Under the pieces are notes generated by a model. The model was not told where the DNA came from. It saw nothing but the letters and a program-made list of their open reading frames with translations, and made no database searches. Of a stretch of DNA of 49,807 nt, positions 28,072-36,183 are shown one piece after another (position 1 is the first letter of the stretch; the number at the start of each line of letters is the position of its first letter). This stretch comes from Actinoplanes sp. KI2 (GTDB lineage: Bacteria > Actinomycetota > Actinomycetes > Mycobacteriales > Micromonosporaceae). The DNA lies in NCBI RefSeq assembly GCF_025630775.1, contig NZ_JAOSZE010000063.1:1-49807 (forward strand), read 5' to 3'. Made by a program: the position numbers and the translations under genes.

Positions 28072-29376
28072 TCACAGTGGACAGGCGCCGAAATGTGTCG
28101 GTCCCGCGCCGCGCAGCAGCCGAGTGGCCAGGGTCTCACCCGCCACGCCCCGGCCGATCGCCAGTCCCGCCTGGTTGCTGAACTCGAAGTGCTGGCCGCC
28201 GAAGATCCGGGAGCGGCCGGCCTCCGCGGCGGCCGCCGAGAAGCTCGGGTAGCTGCGCGCCGTGCCGCCCGGCGCCGAGTCGGTGGCCAGCGAGAACGGG
28301 ATCGCGTCGGTGCAGAAGAAGCCTTGCAGGACGGCCGCGCCGGCCCCGCTGTACGAGCTGTGCCCGGAGACGTATTCGGGCGTGCCGCCCACCGCGCCGG
28401 CCCGGGCGGTCCAGGTCGGGTCGGCCGTCGTCGACGGGTTGCCGTCCGTGTCGGCCTCGCGGATCGCCGTGGTGGGGCGCCAATGCTGGTACGTGAACTT
28501 GGTGGCCACGGTCGTCACGGTCGTGTCGGCCAGGGCCATCGTCAGCAGGGCGGTCAGCCGGGCCTGCTCGCCGAGCGGCAGGCGACGGTCGGCGGCGACG
28601 GTCAGCGCGATCCGGAGCCACTCGCCGGGCGGCTGATCGGATCCGGCCGGCAGCGCCCAGAACTGGAACGTGGCCAGCAGGTCCGGCGCGGCGAGGGCGG
28701 CGTTGCCGAGCACCTGAACCTCGGCGAACGCGCCCGCGTAGGTGACCGAGTCGAGGGCGGGCGGCGGTCCCGGCACGTACCGGGCCGGATCCGTCACCGC
28801 GAACGGCCGGACGTGGCGGTACTGCGTCCCCGGCCACGCGGCCCGGAAGACGCCCGGACCGGTGCCGGCCGGCTGGGTCTCCACCGGGGTCGAGCCGTCG
28901 TCGGCCCGCGCGGCGACCACCCGGACACCGACCTGGTCACCCCAGGTCGCCCCGCTGGTCACCCCGTGGCCGGAGCCGAGGCGGGCGAGGTCGGCGGCCA
29001 GCGCGGCGTCGTAGTCGGCCGCCCGCGAGACGTCCAGGCGTACCAGGACGGCGTGCGCCGCGGCCACCGCGGCCGCCTGCTCGTCCCCGTCCCGCGGACC
29101 GGGCCCGGGCACGAGGGCCGGCGCCCGCTGCGGTCGGGCGCGGGTGCCGGCGATGCCGTTGACCGCGTCGTACATCGCGACGTCGACCATGGCGTAGAGC
29201 CGGGCGGCGTCGGCGTCGGAAGCCCGGGTCGCGCGCACCGCGTTCAGCGCGCGTTCGTTCCAGCTCCGCACCGCATCGAGGTCCGGACGCGCGGACTGTG
29301 CGGTCGCGGGCACGCCGAGCCCGGTGGTGACCAGACCGAGCACGGCAGCGAACAACAGCTTGCGAGATGGCCGCAT
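28072..29376 (-). CDS. Secreted vanadium-dependent haloperoxidase/PAP2-type protein
   Basis: A 434-aa protein with an N-terminal signal peptide (MRPSRKLLFAAVLGLVTTGL, cleavage near ATA-QS). The vanadate/phosphate-binding signature is complete and correctly spaced: Lys293 and Arg300 (KFTYQHWRP, K-x6-R-P), SGH at 337-339 (His339), and Ser389-Arg390 with His396 (SRIFGGQH, S-R-x5-H). This pattern is shared by vanadium chloroperoxidases and PAP2 phosphatases; the length and YVSGHSSYSGAGAAVL fit the haloperoxidase branch. It probably halogenates or oxidises extracellular substrates with H2O2, though phosphatase activity cannot be excluded. GGAGG precedes the ATG by 11 nt. It is divergent from the CnaB-repeat protein. 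Confidence 0.85.
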   Translation of the reverse strand: MRPSRKLLFAAVLGLVTTGLGVPATAQSARPDLDAVRSWNERALNAVRATRASDADAARLYAMVDVAMYDAVNGIAGTRARPQRAPALVPGPGPRDGDEQAAAVAAAHAVLVRLDVSRAADYDAALAADLARLGSGHGVTSGATWGDQVGVRVVAARADDGSTPVETQPAGTGPGVFRAAWPGTQYRHVRPFAVTDPARYVPGPPPALDSVTYAGAFAEVQVLGNAALAAPDLLATFQFWALPAGSDQPPGEWLRIALTVAADRRLPLGEQARLTALLTMALADTTVTTVATKFTYQHWRPTTAIREADTDGNPSTTADPTWTARAGAVGGTPEYVSGHSSYSGAGAAVLQGFFCTDAIPFSLATDSAPGGTARSYPSFSAAAAEAGRSRIFGGQHFEFSNQAGLAIGRGVAGETLATRLLRGAGPTHFGACPL

Positions 29377-29493
29377 GCTCGTACGGTCCTCCCGCCGGGC
29401 CGCGCACGGTGCCGCTGTGTAGGAAATCAGACGCTCGGTCCATTGGCCGATCGGGTCTAGCGTTAGGTCCACACACGACTCATGGGGGAATCG

Positions 29494-31791
29494 ATGGGCC
29501 TTCATCCGGCTCGTCTTGGCTCTGCCGTAGCCGTCGGCTTGCTGATCGCGGGAGCGTTGAGCACCCCCGCCCTCGCCGCCGGCGTCGGCACCGTCCAGGG
29601 CGTCTTCACCACCAGCAGCGGCACGCCGATCGCGAATGCCACCGTCACCGCATACTCCGGGGACGGTGACTGGCTGAACGACACCCAGACCGGCGCGACC
29701 GGTCAGTACACCCTGCGCAACATCACCGCCGGCGGCGTTCAGCTCCAGTTCGACAACGCCGGCCTGGTGCACTGGGCGCCCGGCGTGCTCGACCAGGGGT
29801 CGGCCACCATCTATTCGCTCGCCGCGGGCGGCACGCTCACCGTCGACGAGCAGCAGCCGGTCACCGGTACGATCGCCGGCCACTTCGAGGCGGCCGGCGC
29901 CACGGTGACCGTGTTCGCGGCCGCCGGGAGCCCGGCCACGCTCAACGGGTGGACCGACGCGGACGGGGCCTACTCGATCGCGGCGTTCCCCGGCACGTAC
30001 CACGTCCGCTTCGGCTGGCAGAGCGCCCAGCAGTTCGCGGTGCAGGCGGCGAGCGAGGCCGCGGCGACCCCGGTCACCGTCACGGCCGGGCAGACCACCA
30101 CGGTCGACGACCACAAGCTGCCGGTCGGCACCGTCGGCGGGCGGCTCACCGAGGCCGACGGCTCGCCGCTGGCCGACGCCCGGGTGACCCTGCATCACGC
30201 GGGCGACCCGATCGGGTTCGCCGTCACCGGCGAAGACGGCACCTACACGCTCGGCGAGGCGCTGGCCGGCGACGGCTACACGCTGTCCTACTCGACCGAG
30301 GGCGCCGCCGAGCTGTACGTGCCGGGCACCGTCGACGAGAGCAAGGCGCGGCCGTTCGCGGTGGTCGCCGGGCAGAACACCACAGTGGACGACCGCCGGC
30401 CCACGCCGGCCACCGTGCACGGCAAGCTGGTCGACACGGGCGGCAGCCCCAAGGCCGACATGCAGGTCACCGTTCAGCTCCCCAACGACGTCCAGTTCTT
30501 CACGCAGACCGCGGCGGACGGCACCTGGAGTGTCGCGGGAGTCTTCCCCGCCGACTACAAGGTCTCCTTCACCACCCCGGACTACCGGCGTACCCAATGG
30601 GCGTACGGGAAGGGTACCGAGGCCGAGGCGACGGTGATCCCGGTCGCCGCGGGGGCGGACGTCACGGTCGACGACACTTGGCTGCCGGGGGCCACCCTGG
30701 TGGTCGACGCGGTGGACGCGCGCAGCGGCGCCCCGGTGCCCGACTACTGCGTCTGGGTCGACTCGCCCGGCGACGGCTTCGGCTGCGCCACCACCGGCAA
30801 CCGGGTCACGATCGAGGACCTGCCGGGCGGCTCGTTCACGGCGCAGGCCACGCCGAACGAGGACAGCTACTACCTACAGAGCGCCGGACGTCCGGTCACG
30901 CTGACCCCCGGCCGCACCACCCGAATCACCGTGCGGCTGACGCTCGGCGGCAAGGTGGCGTACACCGCGGCCGCCCGGGCGACGGGCGCACCGGTCCCCC
31001 ACGCCTGCGCGATCTTCGAGGTGCTCGGGCAGGGCGGCCTTCCGGACGGCTACGGCAACTGCACCGACGCCACCGGCAAGGCCACCTCGGTGCACATGGC
31101 CACCGGGACGTACGAGATCTTCGGGACGGCGCCGGCCGGCTACGGCGACCAGTGGGTCGGCCGCGCGGGCGGCACCGGCGATCAGACGGCGGCGGCCCGG
31201 GTGCAGGTCAAGCCCGGCAAGACGGTGACCGCGCCGGCCATGCTCCTCGACCCGCCGCGCCCGATCACCGGCGTGCTCACGGACGCCGCGGGCGCGCCGC
31301 TCACCCAGATGTACGTGGCGTTCAGCGCATTCGGCGACGCCGGCCCGGCCTGGAACACCATCACCGACACGCAGGGGCGATACACCTTCGACAACCTCGG
31401 ACCGTACGGGTGGCCGCTGCTGTTCTTCGGCAAGGGCTACCCGTCGCAGTGGTCGGGGCACGTCGGCAACCGTTTCCTGGCCGACCGGGTGACCGGCACG
31501 TACAACTTCACCCCGGCGAAGGGCGCGGTGCTGGCCGGCACGGTCACCGCACCGGCCGGCTCGACCTGGCGACTGCACATGCTCAACGCGGTCACCGGCG
31601 ACCTGATGGGCGAGTTCGACTCGTCCGCCGCTGGGCCCGGTGGCGCCTACCGGACCGGGCTGATCGGCCCCCAGCAGGTGAAAATCGACTGGACCTACTA
31701 CCTGAACGGGATCGACCACCACGGTTCGTACGACGGCACGGTCGGCATCCCGGCCACCGGCACCAGGACGCTCAACATCACCATCCACTGA
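29494..31791 (+). CDS. Secreted carboxypeptidase-regulatory/CnaB-like repeat protein
   Basis: A 765-aa exported protein. The signal peptide (ARLGSAVAVGLLIAGALS, cleavage near PALAA) is followed by about seven beta-sandwich repeats of the CarboxypepD_reg/CnaB type. Each has a strand such as GVFTTSSGTPIANATVTAYS, GGRLTEADGSPLADARVTLH, GKLVDTGGSPKADMQVTVQ or GVLTDAAGAPLTQMYVAFS, followed by a G-x-Y-T-L/F strand. No LPXTG sorting signal, catalytic motif or C-terminal membrane helix is seen, so it is probably released. ATG 29494 is preferred over 29482 because GGGGGA lies 5 nt upstream. A strong terminator follows. It may be an extracellular scaffold or adhesin. Confidence 0.85.
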   Translation: MGLHPARLGSAVAVGLLIAGALSTPALAAGVGTVQGVFTTSSGTPIANATVTAYSGDGDWLNDTQTGATGQYTLRNITAGGVQLQFDNAGLVHWAPGVLDQGSATIYSLAAGGTLTVDEQQPVTGTIAGHFEAAGATVTVFAAAGSPATLNGWTDADGAYSIAAFPGTYHVRFGWQSAQQFAVQAASEAAATPVTVTAGQTTTVDDHKLPVGTVGGRLTEADGSPLADARVTLHHAGDPIGFAVTGEDGTYTLGEALAGDGYTLSYSTEGAAELYVPGTVDESKARPFAVVAGQNTTVDDRRPTPATVHGKLVDTGGSPKADMQVTVQLPNDVQFFTQTAADGTWSVAGVFPADYKVSFTTPDYRRTQWAYGKGTEAEATVIPVAAGADVTVDDTWLPGATLVVDAVDARSGAPVPDYCVWVDSPGDGFGCATTGNRVTIEDLPGGSFTAQATPNEDSYYLQSAGRPVTLTPGRTTRITVRLTLGGKVAYTAAARATGAPVPHACAIFEVLGQGGLPDGYGNCTDATGKATSVHMATGTYEIFGTAPAGYGDQWVGRAGGTGDQTAAARVQVKPGKTVTAPAMLLDPPRPITGVLTDAAGAPLTQMYVAFSAFGDAGPAWNTITDTQGRYTFDNLGPYGWPLLFFGKGYPSQWSGHVGNRFLADRVTGTYNFTPAKGAVLAGTVTAPAGSTWRLHMLNAVTGDLMGEFDSSAAGPGGAYRTGLIGPQQVKIDWTYYLNGIDHHGSYDGTVGIPATGTRTLNITIH

Positions 31792-31800
31792 CCGGACGCA

Positions 31801-31829
31801 GGGCGGGCCCACCCAGGTTGGGCCCGCCC
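31801..31829 (+). terminator. Terminator hairpin after the repeat protein
   Basis: GGGCGGGCCCA (31801-31811) and TGGGCCCGCCC (31819-31829) form a perfect 11-bp stem with a 7-nt loop, starting 9 bp after the stop codon. There is no U-tract, as is usual in GC-rich actinomycetes. Confidence 0.8.
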
Positions 31830-31868
31830 CATGCCGCCCCGCATGCCAGCGGGAGGGAAAGTAGGTCC

Positions 31869-32318
31869 ATGGCTCTCGAATACCGACTGACCCTTGCCGG
31901 GGAGACTCCGGTCGACCAGGTGGCCGGGCGCGCGTTTCCGGAGCCGAGCGAGCGTCCGACCGGCACCGCGCGGCGGCTCTTCGCGGAGCACAAGGAGAAG
32001 TACGGATTCAACGTCACGATTGTCGCCGGGAAGGACGGCTACCTCGGCCTGGAGACCGACGACGGCCCGTGGGAGTGGGAGCCCGAGTCCTGCGTCCGGG
32101 TCGGGTTTCGGCTGGACAAGTTCGCCGATATCCCGTGGGTCGTGACCAACATGCTGACCGTTGTTCGGCGCGTGCTGGACACCGGGGCGGAGGATGCGAC
32201 ATTCGACTTCAACGGGGACATCCTGCTGTTCGCCCGCCGGAAGGGTGAGCTCACGAAGCATCGCCGGGATAGGTGGTGGGAGCACTATGCCGGGGCCGAT
32301 CAGTTGATTCCGGGGTGA
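31869..32318 (+). CDS. SitI3-like protein (immunity-protein family)
   Basis: A 149-aa soluble protein. The opening MALEYRLTLAGETPVDQVAG and later VTIVAGKDGYLGLETDDGPW plus VVTNMLTVVRRVLDT resemble proteins annotated as SitI3 family, named after an immunity protein of Myxococcus contact-dependent Sit toxins. This is recalled from family knowledge, not searched. There is no signal peptide. No toxin gene lies next to it: the neighbours are a secreted repeat protein and a VOC protein. It may therefore be an orphan immunity gene or a housekeeping member of the family. The ATG follows GGGAGGGAAAGTAGGT. Confidence 0.6.
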   Translation: MALEYRLTLAGETPVDQVAGRAFPEPSERPTGTARRLFAEHKEKYGFNVTIVAGKDGYLGLETDDGPWEWEPESCVRVGFRLDKFADIPWVVTNMLTVVRRVLDTGAEDATFDFNGDILLFARRKGELTKHRRDRWWEHYAGADQLIPG

Positions 32319-32330
32319 GGTCGGGGCAGC

Positions 32331-32717
32331 GTGGAGGGCATGCTCGCTTCCGCGCGTACCGTCGCCTTCGTGCCCTCCACCGACCTGGGCCGATCCCGTG
32401 CGTTCTACGAGTCGGTGCTGGGTCTGCCGGTGGTGTCGGCGGACGGCTTCGCGGTAGTGGTGGACGGGCCGGGCGGGCTGATCCGGATCACCGACGTCGG
32501 CTCGGCGCTGCGCGTCCAGTCGTTCACGGTCCTCGGCTGGGAGGTCGAGGACGTCGCCGCCGAGGTCGACGAGTTGCTGGCCGGGGGAGTCGAGTTCCTC
32601 CGCTACCCGGGCCTGGACCACGACGACCGCGGGGTGTGGACGGCGCCGGGCGGGGCGCGGGTCGCATGGTTCCACGACCCGGACGGCAACACGCTCTCCC
32701 TCAGCCAGCCGGCCTGA
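32331..32717 (+). CDS. VOC-family (glyoxalase/dioxygenase fold) protein
   Basis: A 128-aa vicinal-oxygen-chelate protein. The opening SARTVAFVPSTDLGRSRAFY with ESVLGLPVV, the central WEVEDVAAEVDELLAGGVEF and the end AWFHDPDGNTLSL form the classic two-module betaalphabetabetabeta fold. The terminal DPDGN-x-L-x-L motif normally carries the metal-binding Glu; here the expected Glu position is occupied by Ser (TLSLSQ), so metal binding is uncertain. Start GTG 32331 or ATG 32340; the latter gives a more typical N-terminus but has GGAGGG too close. It begins 12 bp after the SitI3-like stop and is likely co-transcribed. Substrate unknown. Confidence 0.8.
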   Translation: MEGMLASARTVAFVPSTDLGRSRAFYESVLGLPVVSADGFAVVVDGPGGLIRITDVGSALRVQSFTVLGWEVEDVAAEVDELLAGGVEFLRYPGLDHDDRGVWTAPGGARVAWFHDPDGNTLSLSQPA

Positions 32718-32727
32718 GGCCGAACCC

Positions 32728-32748
32728 ACGCTCGGCCGGCGCGAGCGT
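32728..32748 (+). terminator. Terminator hairpin after the VOC gene
   Basis: ACGCTCG (32728-32734) and CGAGCGT (32742-32748) form a 7-bp stem with a 7-nt loop, and can be extended after one mismatch by CC/GG. It starts 10 bp after the VOC stop and lies in the gap before the convergent transporter operon. Confidence 0.6.
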
Positions 32749-32928
32749 TGGACCTCGGTGCCACGATGCTCGCCCGGGCGCCGTTGGTGGGTGTGGTCGC
32801 GCCTGCGCCGACCGGGGCGGGACCGGGTCCGCCCAGTGGTAGGTGCGCAGCCCGAGCCGGTCGGCCACCACGTCGATCGCGGGGCGGCCGGACCCGGTGG
32901 TCCGATCGCGGACGTACGCGAGCCGGGC

Positions 32929-33909
32929 TCACGAACGCCGGTAGCGGTAGCCGACCGGCAGCAGGGAGATGTCCCAGCGGCCGGCCACCGCGCCCCACAA
33001 CCCCCGCGGCGCGAAGAGCGTCACCAGCATGGCCACCGCCCCGAGGATCACCAGGTACCACGCGCCGTAGCCGGCCAGGAACTGTTGCATCGTGACGAAC
33101 AGCAGCGCACCCAGCGGCGGCCCCTCCAACGTGCCGATGCCGCCGATCAGCACCATGAACAGCATGTAGACGCTGTACTGCGGGCCGAAGATCGAGGCCG
33201 GCTGGACGTAGAGGGTGTGGCAGAACACGACCGCCCCGACCGCGCCGGTGCCGAGCGCGGACAGGAGGTAGGCGACCCGGCGGACCCGGCCGACCGCCAC
33301 CCCCGCCGCGGCCGCCGCCGTCGGTTCGAAGTGGACGGCTCGGGCGTCGAGGCCGAACCGGCTGCGGATCAGGACGGCGATGCCGACCACGCAGGCCAGC
33401 GCCAACCCCAGCGCCCACCAGTAGGTGATCGCCTGCCACAGCACCAGCGGATAGCGGTCCACGCCGGGCAGGCTCACCCCGGTGTTGCCGCCGACCCGCG
33501 GAGACACCGTGGCCAGCAGATGCAGCACCTCGGCGACCACCCAGGTGGCGACGGCGAAGTAGCCGGCGGTCAATCGGAGCACCAGCAGGGAGACCGGCAG
33601 CGAGACCGCCGCGGCGGTGAGGGCGGCCAGCACCACGCCGAGCGCCGGGTCGATTCCCGCCGCCGCGTACAGGTACAGGGCGTACGCGCCGACGCCCAGA
33701 TACGCCTGCTGCCCGAACGAGGTGAGGCCGGCGAAGCCGGCGAGCAGGTTCCACAGGTTGGCCAGCGCCACGAACAGGAAGAGGTCGATGAGCGCGGTCT
33801 CGGCCCGGGCGGCGAAATACGGCACCGCGGCGAGCACGAGCGCCGCCGCGCCGCCGATCGACGAGGTGACCGTGGCGGTCCGGCTCCACCGGCTGATCAC
33901 CGGAGTCAT
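32929..33909 (-). CDS. livM: Branched-chain amino acid-type ABC transporter permease LivM
   Basis: A 326-aa permease with about nine hydrophobic segments. It carries the LivM signature regions NLLAGFAGLTSFGQQAYLGV near residue 60, and FMVLIGGIGTLEGPPLGALL near residue 255. The latter is the conserved EAA-like loop that contacts the ATPases. It is the last gene of the five-gene unit: binding protein, livG, livF, livH, livM, each overlapping the next by 4 bp. Its ATG overlaps the livH stop. It forms the channel with LivH; the substrate is discussed at the binding-protein entry. Confidence 0.93.
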   Translation of the reverse strand: MTPVISRWSRTATVTSSIGGAAALVLAAVPYFAARAETALIDLFLFVALANLWNLLAGFAGLTSFGQQAYLGVGAYALYLYAAAGIDPALGVVLAALTAAAVSLPVSLLVLRLTAGYFAVATWVVAEVLHLLATVSPRVGGNTGVSLPGVDRYPLVLWQAITYWWALGLALACVVGIAVLIRSRFGLDARAVHFEPTAAAAAGVAVGRVRRVAYLLSALGTGAVGAVVFCHTLYVQPASIFGPQYSVYMLFMVLIGGIGTLEGPPLGALLFVTMQQFLAGYGAWYLVILGAVAMLVTLFAPRGLWGAVAGRWDISLLPVGYRYRRS

Positions 33910-34760
33910 CGGAACATTCCCTGCGGGCGTACGGCGAGGACGAGCAGGAACAGCAGATGGACGGCGAGGACCGCGTACTGCGAGTTCCATTCGCCGACCA
34001 GCTGCTGGGTGAGGCCGAGCGCGATGCCACCGGCCAGGGTGCCCCACAGCGAGCCGAGGCCGCCGATCACCACGGCCTCGAACGCGAAGATCAGCAGCGT
34101 GCCGCCGGCGAGCGGGTCGAACGCGGAGATCATGCCGAGGAAGACGCCGGCCAGCGCGGCGGTGGCGACCGCGACGCCGGCGACGGTGGCGAAGACCGGC
34201 CGCACCCGCACCCCGACCAGCCGCGCGGTGTCGACGTCGTCCGAGGTGGCGCGCACGCTGCGCCCCCACGACGTGGACGAGAGCAGCACCTGCAGCACGC
34301 CGAGCACGGCCAGCGCCACGAGCAGGCCGGTCACCCGCAGCCAGGACACCACGATGCCGCCCGCCAGCTCGACGCTGGCCTGGGCGAGCCGGCCGCCCTC
34401 CAGCGAGCGGGTGTTCGCGCCGGCGCCGACCAGCAGCAGGTTCTCGATCACCACCGACAGCCCGAAGGTCACCAGGACCGGGGCCAGGTCGCCGCCGCGC
34501 AGCGCCCGGCCGAGCACGGACACCTGCAGCACCGCGCCGGCGCCGAAGGCGAGCGGCAGGATCAGCGGCAACGCCCACCAGGCGGGCACGCCGAGCGCCG
34601 ACGAGAAGACCAGGGCCAGGTAGGCGCCGCACACCGCGAGGTCGCCGTGGGCCAGGTTGACCAGGCGCATCACGCCGAAGGTGAGGGACAGGCCGCAGGC
34701 GATCAGCGCGTACTCGCCGCCCAGCAGGATGCCCTGGACGGCCGCGTTGAGCCAGGTCAC
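33906..34760 (-). CDS. livH: Branched-chain amino acid-type ABC transporter permease LivH
   Basis: A 284-aa permease with about eight membrane helices. LNAAVQGILLGGEYALIACG, then LSLTFGVMRLVNLAHGDL, and FEAVVIGGLGSLWGTLAGGI are the standard LivH motifs (N-terminal helix, the NLAHGD loop and the ATPase-coupling loop). The GTG at 34760 is within the livF stop (GTGA), and this choice gives the typical LivH N-terminus; the open frame continues far upstream only as a shadow of livF. Confidence 0.93.
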   Translation of the reverse strand: MTWLNAAVQGILLGGEYALIACGLSLTFGVMRLVNLAHGDLAVCGAYLALVFSSALGVPAWWALPLILPLAFGAGAVLQVSVLGRALRGGDLAPVLVTFGLSVVIENLLLVGAGANTRSLEGGRLAQASVELAGGIVVSWLRVTGLLVALAVLGVLQVLLSSTSWGRSVRATSDDVDTARLVGVRVRPVFATVAGVAVATAALAGVFLGMISAFDPLAGGTLLIFAFEAVVIGGLGSLWGTLAGGIALGLTQQLVGEWNSQYAVLAVHLLFLLVLAVRPQGMFR

Positions 34761-35461
34761 GACGCGGTCCCGAAGTAGGCGTCGATCACCTGCGCGCGAC
34801 TGGTCCGGGCGGACGGCCCGGCGAGGACGACCCGGCCTTCGAGCAGGCACACGACCGAGGGGCAGGCGGCGAGCGCGCGGTCGAGGTCCTGCTCCACCAG
34901 GATCATTGAGGTCCCGGCCGCCCGCAGGGACGCGAGTGTCTCGTAAAGCTCGTCCACGATGGCCGGTGCCAGGCCGAGGGAGATCTCGTCGAGCAGCAGC
35001 AGCCGCGGGCCGGAAGCGAGGGCGCGGGCGATCGCCACGGCCTGCTGCTCGCCGCCGGACAGCAGCGCGGCGCGCCGGTTCCGGCAGCGGGCGATCAGCG
35101 GGAAGACCTCGTAGATCCGGGCGAGCTGCCACGCGTCCGGGCCGGCCTGCACGCCGCCGACCAGGATGTTCTCCTCGGCGGTCAGCGACGGGAACAGCCT
35201 TCGCCCCTCCGGGACGAGAGCTATCCCGCGGCGCACCCGGAAATGGGGTTTGGTCCGGGTGATGTCCGAACCGGCGAACTCGATCGTGCCGCGAGCCGGC
35301 GTCATCGCGCCGGCGATCGTGCGCAGCAGCGTCGTCTTGCCCGCGCCGTTGGCGCCCACCAGGGCCAGCGAACCGTTCTCCGCAAGCTCCAGATCAACCC
35401 CGAAAAGAGCCTGAAAATCTCCATAAAGTACGTCGAGAGCGTCCAGTCGCAGCAGGCTCAC
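34757..35461 (-). CDS. livF: ABC transporter ATP-binding protein LivF
   Basis: A 234-aa ATPase. Walker A GANGAGKTT, Q-loop region LVPEGRRLFPSLTAEENI (the LivF hallmark), signature LLSGGEQQAVAIARAL, Walker B LLLLDEISLGLAP and the H-region ILVEQD are all intact. The GTG at 35461 overlaps the livG stop. It partners LivG as one of the two cytoplasmic motor subunits of the importer. Confidence 0.94.
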   Translation of the reverse strand: MSLLRLDALDVLYGDFQALFGVDLELAENGSLALVGANGAGKTTLLRTIAGAMTPARGTIEFAGSDITRTKPHFRVRRGIALVPEGRRLFPSLTAEENILVGGVQAGPDAWQLARIYEVFPLIARCRNRRAALLSGGEQQAVAIARALASGPRLLLLDEISLGLAPAIVDELYETLASLRAAGTSMILVEQDLDRALAACPSVVCLLEGRVVLAGPSARTSRAQVIDAYFGTAS

Positions 35462-36183
35462 AACACGCCCCGCCCGAAGTAGGCCCGGCGCACCGCAGGG
35501 TCCTCGAGCACGGCCGCGGGCTCGCCCGAGGCCAGCACGTGGCCATCGGCGAGGCACACCAGACGGGTCGCCACCTGCGTCAACGCCCTGATCACGTGCT
35601 CCACCCAGACGATCGCGACCCCGCCCGCGGACAGCTCGCGGACCGTGCCGATCAGCGCCCCGGTCTCCGCGTCGGTCAGCCCGCCGGCGATCTCGTCGAG
35701 CAGCAGCACCCGCGGCCCGGCGGCCAGCGCCCGGGCCAGTTCGAGGCGCTTGCGGGAGAGCAGCCGCAGCCCGGACGAGCGCCGGTCGCCCTCGTCGAGC
35801 AGGCCCGCCCGCCCGAGCGCGTCGATCGCCGCGCGCTCGGCGGACTTCCCCCGCCGGCCGCCGCCCCGCACGGCAGCGAGCAGCGCGGTCTCGTACACGG
35901 TGAGGTCGCCGAGCGGTCGCGGCACCTGAAACGTCCGGGCGAGCCCGAGCCGGCAGCGCCGGGCCGTCGGCATCCCGGTCACCTCGACACCGCACAGCAG
36001 CACCCGCCCGTGGTCGCGGCGCTGCGCCCCGGCCACGATGTCGAGCAGAGTGGTCTTGCCGGCGCCGTTCGGCCCGACCACCCCGAGCGCCTCGCCCTCG
36101 GCCACCTCGAACGAGACGTCGTCGAGCACGGTGAGCGCGCCGAACCGCTTGCCGACCCCGCGGACCTCAAGGGCCGCCGTCAT
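35458..36183 (-). CDS. livG: ABC transporter ATP-binding protein LivG
   Basis: A 241-aa ATPase. Walker A GPNGAGKTT, the LGLARTFQVPRPLGDLTVYE segment typical of LivG, and Walker B VLLLDEIAGGL are present. The ABC signature is degenerate: where LSYGQQ-type sequence is expected, the protein has LRLLSRKRLELARALA. If this weakens one ATP site, LivF would supply the intact signature; asymmetric sites are known in ABC heterodimers. The ATG overlaps the binding-protein stop (ATGA). Confidence 0.9.
   Translation of the reverse strand: MTAALEVRGVGKRFGALTVLDDVSFEVAEGEALGVVGPNGAGKTTLLDIVAGAQRRDHGRVLLCGVEVTGMPTARRCRLGLARTFQVPRPLGDLTVYETALLAAVRGGGRRGKSAERAAIDALGRAGLLDEGDRRSSGLRLLSRKRLELARALAAGPRVLLLDEIAGGLTDAETGALIGTVRELSAGGVAIVWVEHVIRALTQVATRLVCLADGHVLASGEPAAVLEDPAVRRAYFGRGVL

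Noticed and set aside
32752..32928. An open minus-strand stretch downstream of livM that reads somewhat protein-like (LAYVRDRTTGSGRPAIDV)
   Set aside because: It lies after the livM stop, has no start or RBS of its own, and no family could be recognised. It may be a decayed gene fragment, but the evidence is too thin to list it.
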